In this document: positions 11,989-17,630 of the stretch, in pieces | Numbering within the stretch: position 1 is the first letter of the stretch | Layout: each line of letters opens with the position of its first letter | Assembly: GCA_902778985.1 (NCBI GenBank) | Contig: CACYZS010000002.1 | Location: 1 to 17,630 of the forward strand | Direction of reading: 5' to 3' | Origin: an uncultured Ruminococcus sp. | GTDB lineage: Bacteria; Bacillota; Clostridia; Oscillospirales; CAG-272 | Length of the DNA stretch: 17,630 nt | The notes under the pieces: generated by a model | Told to the model about the DNA's origin: nothing | Seen by the model: only the letters and a program-made list of their open reading frames with translations | Database searches by the model: none | Position numbers and translations under genes: made by a program

Positions 11989-12696
11989 ATGGCTCTGCTC
12001 ACCTGTCGGAATCTTGCGCTCGGATATGACGGGCACGAGATCGTTCACGGTCTTAGTTTTGAAGTCAACGCCGGGGACTATCTGTGCGTCGTCGGAGAAA
12101 ACGGTTCCGGGAAAAGCACGTTAATGAAAACCATACTCGGTCTTCTTCCGCCGATTGCGGGCGAGATCAGAACGGGCGACGGTCTTTTACGGAACGAGAT
12201 CGGCTATCTGCCGCAGCAAACCGAGGTGCAAAAGGACTTCCCCGCTTCCGTTTGGGAGATCGTTCTCTCGGGATGCGGAAACCGAATGGGGTTTCGTCCG
12301 TTCTACAACAAAGAGGACAAGGAACGGGCGCAAAGAAATATCGAGCGAATGGGGATCCGGAAATTAGTCAACCGTTGCTACCGCGAACTGTCGGGCGGTC
12401 AGCAGCAGCGCGTTCTGCTTGCCCGTGCGCTTTGCGCGACGTCCAAGATACTGCTTCTCGACGAGCCGGTCGCGGGACTTGATCCTGTCGTGACTGCGGA
12501 AATGTACGATCTGATCGAGGAACTGAACAAAAAGGACGGGATCACGGTCATCATGATCTCGCACGACATCGCCGCGGCGATCAAGTATGCGAACCGCATC
12601 CTGCACGTTGCGGGACACGTTTTTTTCGGAACCAAAGAAGAATACATCGAAAGCGATATCGCAAGCGGTTTTTTGAAAGGGGGAGAGGATAAATGA
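11989..12696 (+). CDS. znuC: Zinc ABC transporter ATP-binding protein ZnuC
   Basis: A 235-aa ABC ATPase that drives zinc import from the cytoplasmic face of ZnuB. Walker A is GENGSGKST (about 36-44), the Q-loop lies in GYLPQQTEV, the signature is LSGGQQQR, Walker B is ILLLDEP, the D-loop AGLD and the H-loop ISHD. The Q-loop context (LPQQTEVQKDFPASVWEIV) is typical of the manganese/zinc/iron chelate importer family. The ATG at 11989 has a strong TGGAGG site 8 bases upstream. The stop overlaps the znuB start as ATGA, so the two are translationally coupled. Confidence 0.94.
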   Translation: MALLTCRNLALGYDGHEIVHGLSFEVNAGDYLCVVGENGSGKSTLMKTILGLLPPIAGEIRTGDGLLRNEIGYLPQQTEVQKDFPASVWEIVLSGCGNRMGFRPFYNKEDKERAQRNIERMGIRKLVNRCYRELSGGQQQRVLLARALCATSKILLLDEPVAGLDPVVTAEMYDLIEELNKKDGITVIMISHDIAAAIKYANRILHVAGHVFFGTKEEYIESDIASGFLKGGEDK

Positions 12697-13544
12697 ACGA
12701 GATAATTGATAAACTCCTCCTTTTGCAGTATCCGTTTGCCCGAAACGCCCTGATCGTCGGGGTTTTGATCGCGCTCTGTTCGTCGCTTTTGGGCGTGACG
12801 CTGGTTCTGAAACGCTTTTCCTTTATCGGGGACGGGCTTTCACACGTGGCGTTCGGCGCCATGACCGTAGGCGTCGTAATCGGTCTGACCAACAATATGC
12901 CCTTCATTCTGATCGCCACGACCTTCGCCGCCATTCTGATCCTCCGGAAAGGTCAGAACGCGAAGATCAAGGGAGACGCCGCGATCGCGATGATCTCAGT
13001 CGGCGCGCTCGCGATCGGATACCTGCTCATGAACGTCTTCTCAAAGTCAAGTAACGTGTCGGGCGACGTCTGCTCGTCGCTTTTCGGATCCGTCAAGATC
13101 TTAACCCTGTCGACGACCGAGGTCTGGCTGAGCATCGCTCTTTCGATTGTGGTTCTTGTCGTCTTCGTTCTCTTCTACAACAAGATCTTTTCGGTCACAT
13201 TCGACGAGAACTTCTCGACCGCGACCGGAATGAAGACCGAACTCTACAACCTCCTGATCGCGGTCGTGATCGCCGTCATTATCGTCCTGGCGATGAACCT
13301 GGTCGGCTCGCTTCTGATCTCCGCTTTGGTCGTGTTCCCCGCTTTGTCGGCGATGCGGGTGTTCAAGAGTTTCCGTTCCGTCACGATCTGCTCCGCGATC
13401 TTCTCGGTCACGTGCGCTTTCCTCGGTATCCTGATCTCTATCGTCGCGGATACCCCGGTCGGTTCGACAATCGTTGGGACCGACATCGTCGGTTTTCTGA
13501 TCTTCCTTTTGATCGGGACGTTCACGAAACGAAGAACCGCGTAA
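12693..13544 (+). CDS. znuB: Zinc ABC transporter permease ZnuB
   Basis: A 283-aa integral membrane permease of the ABC-3 family, forming the zinc channel as a dimer. About eight hydrophobic helices are visible. Family signs include LGVTLVLKRFSFIGDGLSHVAFGAM near residues 35-57 (here LKR..F.GD.LSH.AF) and the coupling-helix area FDENFSTATGMKTELYNLL, followed by AMNLVGSLLISALVVFPALSAM. The start overlaps the znuC stop by 4 bases and is preceded by GGGGGAGAGG. It is the last gene of the operon; a strong terminator begins 17 bases later. Confidence 0.94.
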   Translation: MNEIIDKLLLLQYPFARNALIVGVLIALCSSLLGVTLVLKRFSFIGDGLSHVAFGAMTVGVVIGLTNNMPFILIATTFAAILILRKGQNAKIKGDAAIAMISVGALAIGYLLMNVFSKSSNVSGDVCSSLFGSVKILTLSTTEVWLSIALSIVVLVVFVLFYNKIFSVTFDENFSTATGMKTELYNLLIAVVIAVIIVLAMNLVGSLLISALVVFPALSAMRVFKSFRSVTICSAIFSVTCAFLGILISIVADTPVGSTIVGTDIVGFLIFLLIGTFTKRRTA

Positions 13545-13560
13545 TCCAACCCGAATACAA

Positions 13561-13598
13561 AAGAGCCGTTCGGTTTATACCGAACGGCTCTTCGTTTT
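13561..13598. terminator. Terminator of the zinc operon, shared with the kinase gene
   Basis: A perfect 13-bp stem AAGAGCCGTTCGG (13561-13573) / CCGAACGGCTCTT (13580-13592) with loop TTTATA, then CGTTTT on the plus strand. Read on the minus strand it is followed by TTGTATT, so it can also serve the convergent kinase gene. Confidence 0.93.
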
Positions 13599-13603
13599 CT
13601 GAA

Positions 13604-14641
13604 TTACCGGACCATTTCGTTTTTCGGTCCCGAGGAAAGGTGCGTCGTGATGACGCGGGTGACGTCGTTGATATCGCAGACCGTCATATCGCCCGGAATG
13701 GTATTCTTGATGGCGGACATGGCGTCGCCGAACTGCGCGGCGTGCTCGATATCGTGATACTTGATCGCGCCGTAGAGTGCGCCCGCGACGTACGCGTCGC
13801 CGCTCCCGAGCCTGTCGACCACCTCGATCTCGCGGTAGGGTTCCTCGGCGTAGTGCCGATCCTCCTTCACGTCGTAGATCAGGCTGCCGAAGTCGTGGCG
13901 CGTCGGCGAGATCACAGTGCGCTGCGTGCTGGCGATCATTTTCAGTTCGGGGTACTCTTTGGCGAGCGAGCGGTGGATCTCTTTAAGTTCGCCCTTTCTG
14001 CCGAGCATACGGCGAAGCGTTTCCTCGGAGATGAACAGCAGATTGATGTACGGGAGAATGGTTTCGATGGTCTTCCGCGCCTCTTCCTCGCTCCAGAGCG
14101 CCGCACGGTAGTTGACGTCAAAGGAGATCTGCGTGCCGTTCTCGTGAAAACGGCGGATCATTTCGACCACCTGACGGCGGAGCGTTTCTCCCAAGGCGAG
14201 CGTGATCCCGCTCAGATGGAAGACCTTGCAGGAACGGAAGATGCGGGGATCAAGTTCGTCGAGCGAGAAGCGCACGAAGGACGAGTCGGTACGGTCGTAG
14301 GACACGACCGAGACGCGCGGATAGGCGCCGCGCTCGTAGTAGTAGATGCCGAGCCGCTTTTCGGACGTGGTGTCGTAAGTGACGAAATCGTCGCTTGTCC
14401 CGGTGTAACGGATCTTATTCTTGATGAACTTTCCGATCTCGTTGTCGGGCAGGCGGGTGACGATCCCGGTGCGCAGTCCGAGTTGCGAGATGCCCGAAAC
14501 CACGTTGAGTTCCGAGCCGCCCGCGCACTTTTCAAAGGACTCGCTCTGCGAGATCCGGTCCTTCCCTTCCGGGGAGAGACGAAGCATGACTTCGCCGATC
14601 CCCAGTACGTCAAATTCCCGTTCCGGCAAATTCTCGAGCAT
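13604..14641 (-). CDS. PfkB-family sugar kinase, 2-keto-3-deoxygluconate kinase type
   Basis: A 345-aa ribokinase-fold protein that should phosphorylate a sugar or sugar acid with ATP. The N-terminal GIGEVMLRLSPEGKDRI and GGSELNVVSGISQLGL form the substrate site and first PfkB signature; SFDVNYRAALWSEEEA (about 173-188) matches the FDxNxRxxLW motif of 2-keto-3-deoxygluconate kinases; the second signature VVDRLGSGDAYVAGALYG holds the catalytic Asp282 and anion hole GSGD. DRLGSGD instead of DTTGAGD is common in KdgK-like enzymes. Substrate choice is inference; fructokinase-like activity is possible. No KDG aldolase or uronate genes lie in the window. The ATG follows GGGGGGAA by 7 bases, 21 bases after leuS, so it is probably co-transcribed with it, an unusual partner. 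Confidence 0.88.
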   Translation of the reverse strand: MLENLPEREFDVLGIGEVMLRLSPEGKDRISQSESFEKCAGGSELNVVSGISQLGLRTGIVTRLPDNEIGKFIKNKIRYTGTSDDFVTYDTTSEKRLGIYYYERGAYPRVSVVSYDRTDSSFVRFSLDELDPRIFRSCKVFHLSGITLALGETLRRQVVEMIRRFHENGTQISFDVNYRAALWSEEEARKTIETILPYINLLFISEETLRRMLGRKGELKEIHRSLAKEYPELKMIASTQRTVISPTRHDFGSLIYDVKEDRHYAEEPYREIEVVDRLGSGDAYVAGALYGAIKYHDIEHAAQFGDAMSAIKNTIPGDMTVCDINDVTRVITTHLSSGPKNEMVR

Positions 14642-14662
14642 AACTTATTCCCCCCGATCCGT

Positions 14663-17065
14663 TCAGCGGATCACGATGTTCACGATCTTCCCGGGCACGA
14701 CGATCTCTTTGACAACCGTCTTCCCGTCCAGGGCGGCGATGATCCTAGGGTCGGCTTTCGCCGCGGCGAGGATCTCTTCCTTTCCGGCGTTTGCGGGGAT
14801 GGTCACGACGGCGCGTACCTTCCCGTTGATCTGGATCGGGAATTCGACCTCGTCGTCCGCAGTCTTTCCTTCGTCGTATTCGGGCCAGGCGGCAAGAGAA
14901 ACGAAGCCTTTTCCGCCGACGAACTCCCAGACTTCCTCGGCAAGATGCGGAGCGAAGGGAGAGAGGATCCGGGAGAAGGTCGCCAGTTCGTCGCTCGTGA
15001 TCGAGCCGACCTCGTAGATCTCGTTGATCAGCGACATCATCGCGGCGATGGCGGTATTGAACTTCATGGCTTCGATATCGTCCGAGACCTTCTTGATGGT
15101 CTTGTGGAACGATTTCTCGAGCGCAGGCGTGGTTCCTTTGCCCTTCACGAGGTCGGTCAGCCCGGCGAAGCGTTCCAGGAAACGCTTGCAACCTTTGATC
15201 GACTGCGGGTTCCAGGGCGCGGATTTCTCAAAGTCGCCGATGAACATCTCAAACAGACGCATCGTGTCGGCGCCGTACTCGCTCACGATATCATCGGGGT
15301 TGACGACGTTGCCGCGGGACTTGGACATTTTCTCGCCGTTTTCGCCGAGGATCATACCGTGCGAGGTACGCTTGCGGTAGGGTTCCTTCTCTTTCAGAAC
15401 GTCGATATCGAAGAGGAACTTCGCCCAGAAGCGCGAATACAGCAGGTGGAGCGTGGTATGCTCCATACCGCCGTTGTACCAGTCGACCGGCATCCAGTAT
15501 TCAAGCGCCTCTTTGGACGCGAGCGCCTTATCGTTGTGCGGATCGCAGTAGCGCAGGAAGTACCAGGACGAACCCGCCCACTGCGGCATGGTATCGGTTT
15601 CGCGTTTGCCGGGACCGCCGCACTTCGGGCACTTGCAGTTCACCCAGTCGGTCATGAGCGCAAGCGGAGACTCGCCGGTCTCGGTCGGCTCGTAGGACTC
15701 GACGTCGGGAAGCGTCAGGGGCAGTTCGTTTTCGGGAACCGGGACCCAGCCGCACTTCTCGCAAAAGATCAGCGGGATCGGCTCGCCCCAGTATCTCTGA
15801 CGGGAGAACACCCAGTCGCGGAGTTTGAAGTTGATCTTCTTGACGCCGATGCCGCGTTCGGTGAGGTATTCGATGATTTTTTCTTTGGCTTCGGAGACTT
15901 CAAGTCCGTCAAGGAAGCCGGAGTTGACCATCTTCCCCGTCTCGACGTCTGTAAACGCCTCTTTCGTGACGTCTCCGCCGGCGACCACTTCCACGATGGG
16001 AAGGTTGAACTTCGCGGCGAACTCCCAGTCTCTGTCGTCGTGCGCAGGGACCGCCATGATCGCGCCGGTGCCGTAACCCGAAAGGACGTAGTCCGAGGTG
16101 AAGATCGGGATCTCTTTGCCGTTGACGGGATTGATCGCCGCAACGCCGTCGAGTCTGACGCCGGTCTTCTCTTTGGCGAGTTCGGTGCGCTCGAAGTCAG
16201 ACTTCCGCCCCGCAGCCTCGCGGTACGCGATCACCTCGTCGTAGTTTTTCAGTTTGTCGCGCCAAAGGTCGATATACTCGTGTTCGGGCGCGATGACCAT
16301 ATAGGTCGCGCCGAAGAGCGTATCGGGACGCGTGGTGTAGATCTTCAGGGGATCGCCCGCCGTGGTCTCGAAGATCACCTCTGCGCCAGTCGAACGACCG
16401 ATCCAGTTGATCTGCTGCGTCTTGACCTTTTCGATGAAGTTGACGTCCTCGAGATCGTCGATCAGGCGGTCGGCGTACGCCGTGATCTTCAGCATCCACT
16501 GTTCCTTGACCTTGTGAATGACGGGAGCGCCGCAGCGTTCGCAGACGCCGTTCACCACTTCCTCGTTCGCAAGCACGACCTTGCAGGACGTACAGAAGTT
16601 GACCGACATCTTTTTCTTGTAGGCAAGTCCCTTCTCAAACAGTTTGAGGAAGATCCACTGCGTCCACTTGTAGTAACTCGGATCGGTGGTATTGATCTCA
16701 CGGTTCCAGTCGAAGGACAGACCGAGAGACTTCAATTGCGTTTTGAAGCGCGCCACGTTGCGTTCGGTCACGATACGCGGGTGGATATGGTTCTTGATCG
16801 CGAAGTTCTCGGTCGGCAGACCGAAGGCGTCCCACCCCATCGGGAACAGGACGTTATATCCCTGCATCCGCCTCTTCCGCGAAACGATATCCAGCGCCGT
16901 ATAGGAACGCGGGTGCCCGACGTGCAGACCGTTGCCCGAGGGGTACGGGAACTCCACCAGCGTATAGTATTTCGGTTTCGAGTAGTCGTTCGTTGCGGCG
17001 AAGGCGTTTGCCTCGTCCCACTTCTTCTGCCATTTGGCTTCGATCGTTTGAAAATCGTGTTTCAT
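14663..17065 (-). CDS. leuS: Leucyl-tRNA synthetase
   Basis: An 800-aa class I synthetase that charges tRNA-Leu. The HIGH motif reads HVGH (48-51) in [15 protein letters not shown] and KMSKS is at 579-583. A zinc-binding module has CTSC (158-161) and CERC (175-178); a second Cys group has CEKC (435-438) and CKCPKC (477-482). The editing domain is present, with the Thr-rich [13 protein letters not shown] and [19 protein letters not shown] carrying its conserved Asp. The C-terminal end [23 protein letters not shown] is typical. Length is near the lower bacterial norm and nothing is missing. The ATG at 17065 follows AAAGGAAT. No T-box leader is seen before it; it follows rsfS after 40 bases and probably relies on an upstream promoter outside the window. 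Confidence 0.97.
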   Translation of the reverse strand: MKHDFQTIEAKWQKKWDEANAFAATNDYSKPKYYTLVEFPYPSGNGLHVGHPRSYTALDIVSRKRRMQGYNVLFPMGWDAFGLPTENFAIKNHIHPRIVTERNVARFKTQLKSLGLSFDWNREINTTDPSYYKWTQWIFLKLFEKGLAYKKKMSVNFCTSCKVVLANEEVVNGVCERCGAPVIHKVKEQWMLKITAYADRLIDDLEDVNFIEKVKTQQINWIGRSTGAEVIFETTAGDPLKIYTTRPDTLFGATYMVIAPEHEYIDLWRDKLKNYDEVIAYREAAGRKSDFERTELAKEKTGVRLDGVAAINPVNGKEIPIFTSDYVLSGYGTGAIMAVPAHDDRDWEFAAKFNLPIVEVVAGGDVTKEAFTDVETGKMVNSGFLDGLEVSEAKEKIIEYLTERGIGVKKINFKLRDWVFSRQRYWGEPIPLIFCEKCGWVPVPENELPLTLPDVESYEPTETGESPLALMTDWVNCKCPKCGGPGKRETDTMPQWAGSSWYFLRYCDPHNDKALASKEALEYWMPVDWYNGGMEHTTLHLLYSRFWAKFLFDIDVLKEKEPYRKRTSHGMILGENGEKMSKSRGNVVNPDDIVSEYGADTMRLFEMFIGDFEKSAPWNPQSIKGCKRFLERFAGLTDLVKGKGTTPALEKSFHKTIKKVSDDIEAMKFNTAIAAMMSLINEIYEVGSITSDELATFSRILSPFAPHLAEEVWEFVGGKGFVSLAAWPEYDEGKTADDEVEFPIQINGKVRAVVTIPANAGKEEILAAAKADPRIIAALDGKTVVKEIVVPGKIVNIVIR

Positions 17066-17105
17066 CGTCTTTATTCCTTTTTCAAATTGTTTCCGTAGTT
17101 AAGTT

Positions 17106-17531
17106 TTACTGACCGATCTCGTCCGGGGTGAGCAGATCGGTGCAGTCGATCTCGGCGCCCTCTGACGCGAGCCGTTCCAGGTTGTAGTATTCGCGCGACT
17201 CACGGTCGAAGATATGCACGATCACGGAGCCGAAGTCACAGAGGATCCACGCGCCGCCGTCCCTGCCTTCGAGGTGCGCGCACGGCACTTCCCGTCGCCC
17301 CATCTCGTACACCAGATCATCGGCAAGCGCCTTGATCTGCGTCGAGGAGCGCCCGGTCACGATCACGTAGTAATCGGCGATCACCGTCACGTCCGAAACG
17401 GACAGGAGTTTCAAGTGCGACGCTTTCTTATTGATCAGGATCTTCGCCGCTTCCCGCGCAAGGGTGAGCGGTTCGGCGTCGGCAAAGGATTGGACGGGCT
17501 TGTTTTCGTAGATCTCGGATTGGTCAGTCAT
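17106..17531 (-). CDS. rsfS: Ribosome silencing factor RsfS
   Basis: A 141-aa protein of the RsfS/YbeB/Iojap family, which binds ribosomal protein uL14 and stops the subunits joining when nutrients are low. The core is recognised by KILINKKASHLKLLSVSDVTVIADYYVIVTGRSSTQIKALADDL and HLEGRDGGAWILCDFGSVIVHIFDRESREYYNLE. A 20-residue N-terminal tail and a C-terminal tail (DCTDLLTPDEIGQ) extend the usual core. The ATG at 17531 follows TAAGGAG by 7 bases, and the preceding gene's probable stop overlaps that ribosome site. It lies upstream of leuS on the same strand. Confidence 0.95.
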   Translation of the reverse strand: MTDQSEIYENKPVQSFADAEPLTLAREAAKILINKKASHLKLLSVSDVTVIADYYVIVTGRSSTQIKALADDLVYEMGRREVPCAHLEGRDGGAWILCDFGSVIVHIFDRESREYYNLERLASEGAEIDCTDLLTPDEIGQ

Positions 17532-17542
17532 TCGGTTTCTCC

Positions 17543-17630
17543 TTATATCGGTAGTGTTTGGTTCGGATACTGTTTTCTTAAAGACTTTGCAGCGCGTTCG
17601 GTCGCGGGATCGGGAACCGGCCCGCGTTCC
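17543..17630 (-). CDS. C-terminal end of an unidentified upstream gene (partial)
   Basis: On the minus strand, one frame entering from the window edge reads 28 codons, ending ...RKQYPNQTLPI before TAA at 17545-17543. The stop overlaps the rsfS ribosome site (TAAGGAG), a common arrangement for linked genes. A second frame stops earlier and the third stays open into rsfS, so the choice of frame is inferred. The fragment is too short to identify; yqeK, nadD or an LCP-family gene would be usual neighbours of rsfS. Confidence 0.5.
   Translation of the reverse strand, partial: ERGPVPDPATERAAKSLRKQYPNQTLPI

Noticed and set aside
13412..17098. A 1228-codon open frame on the plus strand opposite leuS and the kinase gene
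   Set aside because: It lies antisense to two clear genes and inside the end of znuB, has no ribosome site at its start, and its translation is rich in Arg, Asp and His as expected from the reverse frame of a codon-biased gene.
17066..17105. T-box leader before leuS
   Set aside because: Only 40 bases separate rsfS and leuS, too short for a T-box, and no such structure is visible.

Overview
The window is chromosomal DNA of an endospore-forming member of the Bacillota, most likely class Clostridia. The signs are a SpoIIID sporulation regulator, an efp gene followed by a CD1247-type zinc-ribbon gene, a yqeG gene, AAGGAG-type ribosome sites nearly everywhere, and textbook SigA promoters with 17-bp spacers. 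Base composition is medium, with frequent GATC. I cannot name the genus from sequence alone. Most of the window is housekeeping DNA; the accessory-looking parts are the first ~400 bases, the repeat after the tRNAs (6733-7132) and the unknown members of the zinc operon.

Layout. 1-447: non-coding, AT-rich, with short direct and inverted repeats and a promoter. 448-2266: a CpsB-like PHP phosphatase (+), spoIIID (-) and a SpoU-type RNA methyltransferase (+), closed by a strong terminator. 2305-6436, all minus strand: yqeG, an endonuclease IV-like protein and an M24 aminopeptidase as a tight overlapping operon; then efp with its own promoter and a folded leader, the CD1247-like gene, an internal hairpin terminator and a small unknown gene. 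6539-6754: tRNA-Gly(TCC) and tRNA-Arg(ACG) behind a perfect consensus promoter, divergent from yqeG. 6733-7132: two tandem 196-bp units, each starting with a copy of the tRNA-Arg 3' end and carrying four hairpins. 7236-7781: an orphan membrane protein. 7850-9178 (-): a 7-TM HD-GYP protein, convergent with the orphan gene across a shared terminator.

9293-13598 is a complete zinc-uptake operon on the plus strand: a Fur-family regulator (Zur) whose promoter carries a perfect 11-1-11 palindrome just after the -10 box, a 98-aa membrane protein with a His/Cys motif, ZnuA lipoprotein, an unknown lipoprotein with a Cys-Cys motif, ZnuC ATPase and ZnuB permease, ended by a strong terminator. The likely logic is that Zur with zinc bound shuts off its own operon; when zinc is scarce the two lipoproteins and the small membrane protein would capture or hand over zinc to ZnuBC. 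The two unknown members and a long inter-cistronic stem-loop are the most novel part of the window.

13604-17630, all minus strand: the end of an unidentified gene, rsfS, leuS (leucyl-tRNA synthetase) and a PfkB-family sugar kinase of the 2-keto-3-deoxygluconate kinase type, sharing the bidirectional terminator with the zinc operon. No CRISPR array, transposase, phage gene or rRNA is visible.
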